Assembly (NCBI GenBank): GCA_016212685.1 | Contig: JACREW010000141.1 | Span: 1 to 16,749, forward strand | DNA: 16,749 bases | Source: Nitrospirota bacterium | GTDB lineage: Bacteria > Nitrospirota > Thermodesulfovibrionia > Thermodesulfovibrionales > Dissulfurispiraceae | Reading direction: 5' to 3' | Shown here: positions 1-7,151 of the stretch, piece after piece | How positions within the stretch are numbered: the stretch's first letter is position 1 | Layout: every line of letters starts with the position of its first letter | The notes under the pieces: model-generated | What the model saw: the letters and a program-made list of their open reading frames with translations, nothing else | Told to the model about the DNA's origin: nothing | Databases searched by the model: none | Program-made: the position numbers and the translations under genes

Positions 1-2
1 AC

Positions 3-257
3 TCAATAGACAAAGACAGAGATATGCCAAGAGACAAATGGCTTAATGAGCAGGGATATAAAGTTTTAAGATTCTGGAACAATGAAGTTTTACAGAACAT
101 AGAAATGGTGTTAGAGGTAATACGGGAGAATTGTTTATCTCACCCTCCCCTTACCCCTCCCATCAAGGGAGGGGTAAAAGGAGCGATAATCTCCATCAAT
201 GAAGGGGGAAAGGGGTCAGGGGAAGATAAGGGGCATCTCCCAAATTTACCCACTTGA
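3..257 (+). CDS. DUF559-type endonuclease-like protein, C-terminal part (5' end outside window)
   Basis: The reading frame is open from the window edge, so the N-terminus is missing. The visible part has a run of the type RDKWLNEQGYKVLRFWNNEV followed by an amphipathic helix. This is the typical end of DUF559 proteins, which are small Vsr/restriction-endonuclease-like proteins. DUF559 function is poorly defined; nuclease activity is inferred from fold relatedness only. The recognisable domain stops near base 132. The last 40 or so codons are low-complexity residues (SHPPLTPPIKGG and so on) encoded by a GC-rich palindromic repeat, so the native stop has probably been lost and the frame now runs through the repeat to a TGA at the end. 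The ATG at 24 is internal to the domain and is unlikely to be a real start. Confidence 0.6.
   Translation, partial: SIDKDRDMPRDKWLNEQGYKVLRFWNNEVLQNIEMVLEVIRENCLSHPPLTPPIKGGVKGAIISINEGGKGSGEDKGHLPNLPT
141..240. repeat. GC-rich palindromic intergenic repeat
   Basis: The core is a perfect 11-bp inverted repeat, TTACCCCTCCC (151-161) against GGGAGGGGTAA (167-177), with a five-base loop. It is preceded by another pyrimidine-rich run and followed by purine-rich runs (205-232) that could pair with the left side as a larger hairpin. Repeats of this composition, which translate as PPLTPPIKGG, are common as dispersed palindromes between genes in many environmental bacteria. Here it forms the 3' end of the DUF559-like frame. 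It also underlies the 5' extension of the frame of the next gene, whose true start is 298. Confidence 0.6.
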
Positions 258-297
258 AATGAGAAAAAACCACTATAAAAAACAGGAGGAGAAGAAG

Positions 298-1251
298 ATG
301 AAAAGAATAGTTGCCTTAATCGCAGTATATGTAATGATCGCTGCAAACCTTTTTGCAGCGGATGGTGACTTGATTGTGAACGGAAAGGTGGGGGTAGGGA
401 CGACGACGCCCGGGACTAAACTCGATGTCAGCGGCGGCATAAGAGCGGGCGATGTGACAACGTGCGATGCAGCACAGAACGGAGTGATTCGTTGGACAGG
501 AAGCTCCTATGAATATTGCAACGGGACAGCATGGACGGCATTGGGAAACGGCATTGCAGTCAGGGATACATATCGCAACCTTATTATTAAAAACAACGCT
601 GTAAATCCAAACAACCAGATGGATATAACAGCAGATGAAGTAATAGCATCTGACGGTATAAATCCAAAGCTCATATCATCCCTCAGTGCTACCGTTGACA
701 TTACTGCAAGCGGAGCTAATGGACTTGATACAGGTTCAGAAGCCGCATTAACCTGGTATCACATATGGGCAATTGCAAAGGCAGACGGTACAAAAGCGGG
801 ATTGCTTTCAACTTCAGCCATTGCTCCGACAATGCCGAGCGGATATACATTCAAAGCGTATTTGGGGGCGGTGTATAATAATAGTGGTAGTAATTTCAAC
901 AGCTTGCGGCAGATAAATAATAAGGTTGCTGTCGGCGCATCCACTGTGCTGACAAACGGCGCAGCCACCAGTTATACTTCTATCTCTTTGTCATCTGTAG
1001 TTCCGTCTACTGCCCGAAAGGTTAGCGGGATAGGTTGGCCATCTGACCCAAGTTCAACTTGGTGTGGAAGTTATATGGCTACTACTTCAGGAGGACTTGG
1101 GGAGATTTATATTAAGGGTGGATGGGGGTTTGGCGGATCAAGTGTAAACTATACATCATATTATGAAATGATTATTGTTGAAACTCAGACAATATATTAT
1201 AAGAAAGAACAGGGAACGCTTACCGTTACTGTGTCGGGCTGGGAATATTAA
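298..1251 (+). CDS. secreted fibre/tail-fibre-like repeat protein, 317 aa
   Basis: The start is the ATG at 298, preceded by AGGAGGAG at 284-291; the frame is open to 199, but that part lies in the palindromic repeat. Residues 1-20 form a signal peptide (MKR, hydrophobic stretch, ANLFA before ADGD). Residues 25-46 carry the GxVGVGTTTPGTKLDVSG motif seen at the start of phage tail-fibre-like and bacterial surface fibre proteins. Next comes a small cysteine-bracketed module (C56 and C74, ending CNGTAWTAL) that is widespread in surface proteins. The rest is Gly/Ser/Thr-rich and probably beta-structured, ending in alternating hydrophobic strands. No catalytic motif is visible. The product is probably exported, and because it lies a few genes before a type II secretion cluster it could be a substrate. 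That is inference from position. No exact family is recognised for the C-terminal half. Confidence 0.65.
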   Translation: MKRIVALIAVYVMIAANLFAADGDLIVNGKVGVGTTTPGTKLDVSGGIRAGDVTTCDAAQNGVIRWTGSSYEYCNGTAWTALGNGIAVRDTYRNLIIKNNAVNPNNQMDITADEVIASDGINPKLISSLSATVDITASGANGLDTGSEAALTWYHIWAIAKADGTKAGLLSTSAIAPTMPSGYTFKAYLGAVYNNSGSNFNSLRQINNKVAVGASTVLTNGAATSYTSISLSSVVPSTARKVSGIGWPSDPSSTWCGSYMATTSGGLGEIYIKGGWGFGGSSVNYTSYYEMIIVETQTIYYKKEQGTLTVTVSGWEY

Positions 1252-1289
1252 AATTAAGGAGTCAACTATAAAGAATTTTTAAGGAGACA

Positions 1290-1560
1290 GTGGACAGAAA
1301 AGAGAGAAAAGAGGGACAGCGCCTGTTAAAAGATCAGCATGGGCAATCCATTAGGTATTACCACGACCCAACACATATGACAGTGTTGGACGAATTAAGG
1401 CGCAGACTTTCCCCGTCAGGGCGGAACAACTGCTATGCTCAATTTCTATTTCTCAGGCTTCAGGAGTGAAGTTCAGGATTCCGCAGGAAATAGCACCGTA
1501 TTTTACTTTGACGAAAAAGGTAGTAGCATATTATGCTGGCATTATGCTATCATTTTTTAG
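1290..1560 (+). pseudogene. decayed two-frame fragment, possibly RHS/YD-repeat derived
   Basis: This is the main content of the 345-base gap after the fibre-like gene. A GTG at 1290 behind AAGGAG (1281-1286) opens 59 codons ending at 1469. A second, overlapping frame runs from ATG 1435 to a TAG at 1558-1560. The first frame contains DQHGQSIRYYHDP and the second contains DSAGNSTVFYFDEKGSS. Both resemble the D-x-x-G-(4)-Y-x-(x)-D spacing of YD/RHS repeats, so the simplest reading is one ancestral frame broken by a +1 shift around 1420-1435. The similarity is short and could be chance. If real it is a relic, since neither frame is long enough to be a working RHS protein. Confidence 0.3.
1508..1549 (+). 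promoter_or_regulatory. promoter with overlapping inverted-repeat operator of the first PIN/RHH module
   Basis: TTGACG (1508-1513) and TATGCT (1532-1537) are spaced by 18 bases. An inverted repeat TAGCATA (1524-1530) / TATGCTA (1543-1549), with a further TTATGCT between the arms, lies over the -10 box. RHH antitoxins usually repress their own operon by binding such repeats. A run of six T follows at 1553-1558, so the hairpin could alternatively terminate upstream transcription. Confidence 0.45.
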
Positions 1561-1596
1561 CTGTATAGCGCTTATTGCTGAGACAAAAGGAAACCG

Positions 1597-1992
1597 ATGA
1601 AAAGAATTCTTATAGACACAAACGCTTACGCTGCCTTTAAGAGGACTGATCCGCATGCTTTGCAGGTATTTAGAACCGTTGAATATATAGGGATAAACAT
1701 CGTTGTATTGGGTGAATTGTTAGGCGGCTTCAAAGGCGGCAGCAAGGAGGCTAAAAACAAAAAAGAGCTTGAACAGTTTCTCGATTCTCCAAGGGTCTAT
1801 ATAATTCAGATGGACGAAGAAACCGCTGAGTTCTATGCGAAGATTTATTGGGACTTAAAGAAAAAGGGCAAGCCGATTCCCTCGAATGACATTTGGCTGG
1901 CTGCATCCTCAATGAGGCATGGACTGTCGCTGTTCACCTATGACGAACATTTCAACGGTATAGGCGGCCTTATATTGTTCAATGAGGGTTAG
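1597..1992 (+). CDS. vapC: PIN-domain toxin, VapC family
   Basis: This is a PIN-domain ribonuclease of the VapC type, 131 aa, which is a normal length. The four acidic positions that bind the metal are visible: the Asp in LIDTNAY near the N-terminus, the Glu in LGELLGG, the Asp in SNDIWLAA and the Asp in FTYDEHF. VapC toxins cut RNA, often tRNA, and are held inactive by a partner antitoxin. An AAAGGA (1585-1590) lies ahead of the ATG. The gene stands before its antitoxin, the reverse of the usual vapB-vapC order, and is separated from it by 14 bases. The RNA target cannot be read from the sequence. Confidence 0.85.
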   Translation: MKRILIDTNAYAAFKRTDPHALQVFRTVEYIGINIVVLGELLGGFKGGSKEAKNKKELEQFLDSPRVYIIQMDEETAEFYAKIYWDLKKKGKPIPSNDIWLAASSMRHGLSLFTYDEHFNGIGGLILFNEG

Positions 1993-2006
1993 CAAAGGAG
2001 GTACGC

Positions 2007-2264
2007 ATGGCAGTAGTGACGCTTAGAGGACTTGATGATTCCATGGTAAAAGCGATTAAAGAGAAGGCAAAACAGGAAGGCACGAGTATAAATAATGTCT
2101 TATTGAGAATTCTGAAAGAGGATTTAGGACTAAAAAAGAAGCCTCGGACAGTAGTGCATACCGACCTCGATCACCTCGCAGGCACATGGAGCGATAAAGA
2201 GTTTGCAGAGTTTCAAAAAAGAATAAAAGATTTTGAGGCTATAGATGAAAGCATTTGGAAATAA
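2007..2264 (+). CDS. FitA-like ribbon-helix-helix antitoxin
   Basis: This 85-aa protein has an N-terminal ribbon-helix-helix fold (MAVVTLRGLDDSMVKAIKEK, then the helix KQEGTSINNVLLRIL), which binds DNA as a dimer. Its C-terminal tail, DLDHLAGTWSDKEF through FEAIDESIWK, is the toxin-binding motif typical of FitA-type antitoxins, where LAGTWS and the terminal Trp-Lys wrap the PIN domain. An AGGAGG ribosome site at 1996-2001 is much stronger than that of the toxin gene. This would favour antitoxin synthesis although the gene is second in the pair. It presumably represses the promoter and operator at 1508-1549. Confidence 0.8.
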   Translation: MAVVTLRGLDDSMVKAIKEKAKQEGTSINNVLLRILKEDLGLKKKPRTVVHTDLDHLAGTWSDKEFAEFQKRIKDFEAIDESIWK

Positions 2265-2308
2265 AAATAACTAATAAATGCTATTTTGAGACAGTTAATA
2301 AATTCCAT

Positions 2309-4015
2309 ATGAAGAACAAGCAACTCTTCGGCGAGATACTCCTTAATCGCGGGCTTGTAAATAAAGGCCAGCTTGAGATAGCGCTGAAAGAGCAGCAGAG
2401 CGCCCGCCGCCGCATCGGTGAGACCCTTGTGAGCCTCGGTTTTACGTCTATGGACGACATGCTCAATGCATTGAGTTTTCAACTCGGCGTTAAACGCCTT
2501 GTATTTCAAGATTTTCCCAAGGTGATACCCACTGATTCCTATCCTGCCGTAAAATTCATGAAGCAGTATAAGGTCGTGCCCATAGGCAAGGACAACGGCG
2601 CTTTAAAGGTCGCAATGGCAGACCCGCTCGATTCATATGCCGTTGCCGCGCTCCGCCTGTATTCCAAGGGCGAGATCGAGATATGCCTCAGCAGTGAAAA
2701 GGACATAGAGGAGGCAATAGAGCAGTATTTCGGGAACAGCGTACAGATGACTTCGATAATGGAGGGCATCAGCGAGGAAACGGAAGAGACTTTGGATGCC
2801 GGGATGAAAGACGATGTCCATCACCTGAGGGACATGGCATTGGAAGCTCCCATTATAAAACTTGTTAATATGCTGGTTACGAAGGCAATCGAGGAAAGCG
2901 CGAGCGATATCCACATCGAGGCGTTTGAAAACAAGGTTAAGGTCAGGTACAGGATTGACGGTATCCTTACGGAAGCCGAATCACTTCCGAAAAAACTCCA
3001 GTCCGCTGTTATTTCGCGGATAAAGATAATGTCCAAGATGAATATTGCAGAAAGAAGACTGCCGCAGGACGGAAGAGTAAAACTCAGAGTATCGGGAAAA
3101 GAAACAGACCTCAGGGTGTCAACCCTGCCTACGCTTTACGGAGAAAGCGTTGTAATGAGGATACTTGACAGGGGCAATGCCCTGATAAGCCTCGAAGAAC
3201 TCGGCTTCACGGAGGACAACCTTAATCAATTCAAAAGGCTTATATCAGCGCCTTATGGGATGTTTTTGGTTACGGGCCCTACCGGCAGCGGCAAGACAAC
3301 CACACTTTATGCAGCGCTCAGCAGATTGAATTCCTTTGATAGGAAGATTATTACCATCGAAGACCCCGTAGAATATGAAATAGAGGGCATTAACCAGATG
3401 CAGGTAAAGCCGAAGATAGGGCTCACGTTTGCTAATGGCCTCAGGCACATTGTAAGGCAGGATCCGGATATAATAATGGTCGGAGAGATCAGGGATAAAG
3501 AGACCGCCGAGATATCAATACATTCAGCCCTTACGGGCCATCTCGTGTTCAGCACCTTGCATACGAACGATGCTCCGGGCGCTATAATGAGGCTTGTAGA
3601 TATGGGCATTGAGAACTTTCTGGTATCTTCGGCCCTTACAGGGGTGCTGGCGCAGAGGCTTGTAAGGGTAATCTGCCGGCATTGTAAAAAGCCTTTTATC
3701 CCGGACAAGGAATATATGAAGGATATAGGCGTAGATGATGAGCTTGCGGCGTTTCATGGGGAGGGCTGCGAGGAATGCAGACATACAGGTTACAAAGGCA
3801 GAACCGGGATTTTTGAATTAATGGTTATCAGCGACGACATTAAAAGATTGATTATAGAGAAGGCGAGCGTGGATATTATCAGGCAGAAAGCAAGGGCGCA
3901 GGGCATGCAGCCTTTGAGAGAATGCGGCTGGCAGAAGGTGAAGGCCGGAATTACCACCATCGATGAGGTCTTGAGGGTGACTCGGGAGGAGGTCAATGAA
4001 GACATACTCCTATGA
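2309..4015 (+). CDS. gspE: type II secretion ATPase GspE with MshEN N-terminal domain
   Basis: Cytoplasmic hexameric ATPase that drives pseudopilus assembly in type II secretion; 568 aa from ATG 2309. The frame is open to a TTG at 2255, but that start lies inside the antitoxin gene and adds 18 unconserved residues. No strong ribosome site is visible. Residues 6-29 and 35-58 form two LxG..L..xG......L..AL..Q motifs separated by five residues, the signature of the MshEN domain. The ATPase core has Walker A GPTGSGKTT (323-331), the Asp box TIEDPVEYE, Walker B IIMVGEIRDKET and the His box LTGHLVFSTLHTNDA. Four cysteines (C456, C459, C487, C490) form the zinc-binding CxxC...CxxC module typical of GspE. 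PilB-type pilus ATPases are the main alternative, but the gspF-K neighbours fit secretion. It overlaps gspF by 20 bases. Confidence 0.93.
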   Translation: MKNKQLFGEILLNRGLVNKGQLEIALKEQQSARRRIGETLVSLGFTSMDDMLNALSFQLGVKRLVFQDFPKVIPTDSYPAVKFMKQYKVVPIGKDNGALKVAMADPLDSYAVAALRLYSKGEIEICLSSEKDIEEAIEQYFGNSVQMTSIMEGISEETEETLDAGMKDDVHHLRDMALEAPIIKLVNMLVTKAIEESASDIHIEAFENKVKVRYRIDGILTEAESLPKKLQSAVISRIKIMSKMNIAERRLPQDGRVKLRVSGKETDLRVSTLPTLYGESVVMRILDRGNALISLEELGFTEDNLNQFKRLISAPYGMFLVTGPTGSGKTTTLYAALSRLNSFDRKIITIEDPVEYEIEGINQMQVKPKIGLTFANGLRHIVRQDPDIIMVGEIRDKETAEISIHSALTGHLVFSTLHTNDAPGAIMRLVDMGIENFLVSSALTGVLAQRLVRVICRHCKKPFIPDKEYMKDIGVDDELAAFHGEGCEECRHTGYKGRTGIFELMVISDDIKRLIIEKASVDIIRQKARAQGMQPLRECGWQKVKAGITTIDEVLRVTREEVNEDILL

Positions 4016-5204
4016 GGCGTTAACAAAGGACGGCGCTGTAGTAAAAGGCGCTATGGAATCCGGGAGCGAGGGTTTTGTCGTAGAACGCCTTCAGGATATG
4101 GGCTATTATCCGTTAAAAATCGGCGGCGCGGATGAAGGTTCATCCATATCTCTTTTAAAAATTTTTGAAAACAGGGTGAGGGAAAAGGATATAATGACGG
4201 CCTCTTACCAGCTCGGCGTGCTTCTTGAAGCCGGATTCCCGCTGGACAGGAGTTTGGCTATCATGTCGGAGTTGACCGAGAAAAAGAGGCTCAAAGAGAT
4301 TATTAACGAACTCCTCTCCGGCGTCCGCGCCGGCAAGTCATTTTCAGACGCCCTTTCAAGATTTCCGGATGTGTTTCCGCCGTTTTTCATTAATATGGTG
4401 AAGGCGGGAGAAGCTGGAGGGTTCTTAGAGGATACTCTTCAGAGGCTGGCCGATTATCTTGAATATTCCCAGAAACTGAAAGACGACGTGCGCTCTGCCC
4501 TTATATATCCATCTCTGCTTGGCATTGTGGGAGGAGTGGCCGTTATGGTGCTCCTTATTTTTGTTGTTCCAAGGTTTACGGGCATTTTTTCAGATATGGG
4601 ACAGGCGCTTCCCCTGCCTACATTAATTCTCCTCACCCTAAGTTCTACGATCAAAAATTACTGGTGGTTGATCATGTTTTCTTTATCAGCCGGCGTGGTG
4701 TCATTGCGTTACTACATAAAAAGCGAAGCGGGCAGGCATTATTGGGATGCGGTAAAATTCAGACTGCCGATTTTCAGCAAACTTTACAAAGAGACGTCCG
4801 TCGCGCATTTTGCAAGAACTCTGGGCACGCTGCTTCAAAGCGGAGTGCCGCTTCTTAACGCCCTTCAGATACTGACAGGAACACTGGAAGGCAGAACTTC
4901 AGAGGCGGTAAATGCGGTAAGAGAAGGCGTAAAAAGAGGGAAGAGAATTGCAGGGCTGCTGAAGGGGAATGACTTATTTCCGCCGTTTGCGGTTCATATG
5001 ACGGCGGTAGGCGAAGAGACGGGAAGGCTTGACGAAATGCTGTTGAAAATAGCGGACAGGTTTGACTCGGAGGTGAGGGCCACGATCAAAAAACTACTGT
5101 CCCTTCTTGAGCCTGTTATGATACTCTCTATGGGCTTAGTGGTCGGATTTATAGTTATATCCATGCTGTTAGCCATATTCAGCATTAATGATTTGCCGTT
5201 TTAG
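3996..5204 (+). CDS. gspF: type II secretion inner-membrane platform protein GspF
   Basis: Polytopic inner-membrane protein that links the GspE ATPase to the growing pseudopilus. The 402 aa match the family. The N-terminal region MKTYSYEALTKDGAVVKG is the standard GspF opening. Two homologous T2SSF domains follow, each with a short helix motif: YQLGVLLEAGFPLDRSL in the first half and RTLGTLLQSGVPLLNAL in the second. Membrane segments are visible around residues 170-195, 215-240 and at the C-terminus (VMILSMGLVVGFIVISMLL). The ATG at 3996 lies behind GGGAGGAGG (3984-3992) and overlaps gspE, so translation is probably coupled. Confidence 0.95.
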   Translation: MKTYSYEALTKDGAVVKGAMESGSEGFVVERLQDMGYYPLKIGGADEGSSISLLKIFENRVREKDIMTASYQLGVLLEAGFPLDRSLAIMSELTEKKRLKEIINELLSGVRAGKSFSDALSRFPDVFPPFFINMVKAGEAGGFLEDTLQRLADYLEYSQKLKDDVRSALIYPSLLGIVGGVAVMVLLIFVVPRFTGIFSDMGQALPLPTLILLTLSSTIKNYWWLIMFSLSAGVVSLRYYIKSEAGRHYWDAVKFRLPIFSKLYKETSVAHFARTLGTLLQSGVPLLNALQILTGTLEGRTSEAVNAVREGVKRGKRIAGLLKGNDLFPPFAVHMTAVGEETGRLDEMLLKIADRFDSEVRATIKKLLSLLEPVMILSMGLVVGFIVISMLLAIFSINDLPF

Positions 5205-5216
5205 AACACTAAGTTA

Positions 5217-5295
5217 TACAGGCCGGGCATGGCTCAAAGCCTTTAGAAAGTGTTTATTGAAATGCATATGAGAGATTTAAAATGTATTGCTCAAT
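5217..5295 (+). repeat. truncated copy (left half) of the 166-181 bp inverted-arm repeat
   Basis: From TACAGG at 5217 to CTCAAT at 5295 this matches the left halves of the elements at 14519 and 16294, with scattered substitutions and one extra T in an A/T run. The invariant centre and the right arm are absent; the sequence diverges into the gspG ribosome site region. It begins 12 bases after the gspF stop codon and fills most of the gspF-gspG gap, in the same orientation as transcription, like the two full copies in the thiamine operon. Confidence 0.85.
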
Positions 5296-5323
5296 TTAAG
5301 AGAACATATATGGAGGCATGATA

Positions 5324-5743
5324 ATGAGAATTCTTAATGATGAAAAAGGACTTACCTTAATAGAACTCATGGTCGTAATAGTTATCCTCGGACTTTTAGC
5401 GGCCCTTGTTGCTCCCAAGATGTTCGGAAGATTGGGAGAATCGAAACAAAAGGCGGCTAAGGCGCAGATAGAGCTTTTCGGGACAGCGCTCGATTCCTTC
5501 CGTCTCGACGCAGGAAAGTATCCTGCAACATCGGAGGGACTTCAGGCATTAAGGGTAAAGCCTTCGGGCGTTGAGAACTGGAAGGGGCCTTACCTGCCTA
5601 AAGAGGTTCCCAACGATCCATGGGGACACCCTTACCATTATAGCTCTCCGGGAGAACACGGCGACTACGACCTTTATTCCTTCGGCGCGGACAATACCGC
5701 CGGAGGCGATGGTGAGAACCAGGATGTCGTAAGCTGGAAATAA
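5324..5743 (+). CDS. gspG: major pseudopilin GspG
   Basis: Main subunit of the type II secretion pseudopilus, 139 aa from ATG 5324. An ATG at 5318 is also in frame, but GGAGG at 5312-5316 lies only one base before it and seven before 5324, so the second ATG is preferred. The prepilin leader is cut after Gly in EKG/LTLIELMVVIVILG. Position +1 is Leu rather than the commoner Phe, and Glu+5 is present. The C-terminal region DPWGHPYHYSSPGEHGDYD through SFGADNTAGGDGENQD is the GspG calcium-binding loop. Export and cleavage need a prepilin peptidase (GspO/PilD), which is not in the window. Confidence 0.95.
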   Translation: MRILNDEKGLTLIELMVVIVILGLLAALVAPKMFGRLGESKQKAAKAQIELFGTALDSFRLDAGKYPATSEGLQALRVKPSGVENWKGPYLPKEVPNDPWGHPYHYSSPGEHGDYDLYSFGADNTAGGDGENQDVVSWK

Positions 5744-5752
5744 ATTATAGAG

Positions 5753-6223
5753 ATGAACAAAAATGGTTTTACGCTTATCGAGCTTGTACTGGTGCTTGTC
5801 ATTATCGGAATCGGCTCCGCCGTCGTAGTAGCCGTTCTTTACAGGAGTATGGATGACATATATCTGAAGACTGCCGCAAAGGAGATTTCAACCTCTTTGA
5901 GATACGCAAGAAGCCACGCAGTTGCTGAGAAAAAGATTTACTCCTTTGTTATGAATAAGAACGGATACGGACTTTACTCGGAGTCTAATGCAGATTTAAA
6001 AATAAAAGAGGAGACATTATCTTCGGTCTTCCATAAAACTTTTCCTAAAGGCGTATCCGCCGAATATAATGACGGAGAAGACGTCAGGATAGATTTTTAT
6101 CCCCATGGTGATTCCACCGGCGGAGAAATAAAATTAAAGAACGAGGAAGGGTCTACGGCTGTTATTACAGTTGAAAAGGTTTCCGGCAAAGTCAGAGTAG
6201 AAAAGGCTCAAAATTCAAAATGA
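5753..6223 (+). CDS. gspH: minor pseudopilin GspH
   Basis: 156-aa type IV pilin-like protein with the short leader MNKNG and cleavage before FTLIELVLVLVIIG; Glu+5 is present. The helix continues into KEISTSLRYARSHAVAEKK, the conserved GspH/FimT region just after the N-terminal helix. It is followed by a small beta-rich globular domain with no further recognisable motif. GspH is a minor pseudopilin near the pseudopilus tip. The gene follows gspG after nine bases, with only a weak ribosome site (TAGAG), and its stop overlaps the gspI start as ATGA. Confidence 0.85.
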   Translation: MNKNGFTLIELVLVLVIIGIGSAVVVAVLYRSMDDIYLKTAAKEISTSLRYARSHAVAEKKIYSFVMNKNGYGLYSESNADLKIKEETLSSVFHKTFPKGVSAEYNDGEDVRIDFYPHGDSTGGEIKLKNEEGSTAVITVEKVSGKVRVEKAQNSK

Positions 6224-6582
6224 GAAATTCAGGTTTTACGCTTCTTGAAGTCATCATAGCCATCGCCATAATGGGAATAAGCGTTGTTCTGGTAATGCAG
6301 CTTTTTTCCGGCGGACTCAGGTCGGGGAAGACCGCTGCTGATTATACAATGGCCGTTATTCATGCGAGAGAAAAGATGGAAGAAATGTTAACCGACCCTT
6401 CGGTAGGCACAGGAGACTTCGGCGATGGGTACAGATGGCAGGCGGAAGCTGCGCATTACAGTCCGGGAGAAAAAGAGGATTCAGAACTATTGAAGATAAC
6501 GGTAAAGGTATCGTGGCCGGAAAAGAACAGGGCAGTGGAACTTGTAACCTTAAAGGCAGCGTCAAAAGAGGAACTAAGGTGA
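6220..6582 (+). CDS. gspI: minor pseudopilin GspI
   Basis: 120-aa pilin-like protein, the usual size for GspI. The leader MRNSG is cut before FTLLEVIIAIAIMG; Glu+5 is present. After the helix, ADYTMAVIHAREKMEEML is the conserved GspI segment, followed by a short beta domain (WQAEAAHYSPGEKEDSELLKI, then VKVSWPEKNRAVELVTL). GspI nucleates the pseudopilus tip with GspJ and GspK. Start and stop codons overlap by four bases with both neighbours (ATGA with gspH, GTGA with gspJ), so translation is probably coupled. Confidence 0.88.
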   Translation: MRNSGFTLLEVIIAIAIMGISVVLVMQLFSGGLRSGKTAADYTMAVIHAREKMEEMLTDPSVGTGDFGDGYRWQAEAAHYSPGEKEDSELLKITVKVSWPEKNRAVELVTLKAASKEELR

Positions 6583-7151
6583 GGGAAAAAGGTTTTACCC
6601 TTTTGGAACTCCTCATTGCGATAACAATCCTAAGTCTTATTGCAGTTATAATAGGCGCCGGCATCAGGCTCGGTATCAGGGCATGGGAAAGAGGAGAGGC
6701 GGATAACGACAATTCCCAGAAGATCAGATATTTTTCAGAAAGGTTCAGCAGGCAGGTAAAATCCGTATATCCGTATCAGATAGAAATTGACGGCGAAAAG
6801 GCAATAGCATTTAAGGGTAAGTCGGATTCTATTTTTTTCGTCACCTCTTCGGTAGCGCATTCCGAAGGCGGACTCAAATGGATTGCCTATTTCTTAAAAG
6901 ACGACAATCTTATAGTGCAGGAAGGCGATCTTCCTGATAAAAAGGTTATGGAAAAGGTTTTTAAAGAAGGAGAGATTTTTGACTCCGGAGTATCGGAACT
7001 TAAATTTGAATATTTTTCTTCAAAAGATAAAGAGTGGAAAAAATCTTGGGACTCAAAAACAGACCTGCCCGGAGCGGTAAAGATCAGTTCGGATAGTCTC
7101 CCATCAATGGTTATTGCAATACCGTTAGGGTTGAAAGATGAGAAAAAGTAA
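6579..7151 (+). CDS. gspJ: minor pseudopilin GspJ
   Basis: 190-aa pilin-like protein starting at the GTG at 6579, seven bases after GAGG (6568-6571) and overlapping the gspI stop. The frame is open upstream to 6435, but that stretch lies in another frame of gspI. The leader VREKG is cut before FTLLELLIAITILS; Glu+5 is present. The segment RYFSERFSRQVKSVYPYQIE followed by strands ending in FEYFSSKDKEWKKSWDS and LPGAVKI is typical of GspJ. It forms the tip complex with GspI and GspK. The 3' end overlaps gspK by 14 bases. Confidence 0.88.
   Translation: MREKGFTLLELLIAITILSLIAVIIGAGIRLGIRAWERGEADNDNSQKIRYFSERFSRQVKSVYPYQIEIDGEKAIAFKGKSDSIFFVTSSVAHSEGGLKWIAYFLKDDNLIVQEGDLPDKKVMEKVFKEGEIFDSGVSELKFEYFSSKDKEWKKSWDSKTDLPGAVKISSDSLPSMVIAIPLGLKDEKK

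Noticed and set aside
1040..1251. C-terminus of the fibre-like protein as the variable region of a diversity-generating retroelement
   Set aside because: GGWGFGGSS and the Tyr-rich end look superficially suggestive, but no template repeat and no reverse transcriptase are visible in the window.
2255..2308. TTG at 2255 as the start of gspE
   Set aside because: It lies within the antitoxin gene and the added residues do not resemble the MshEN opening that begins at MKNKQLFGEIL.
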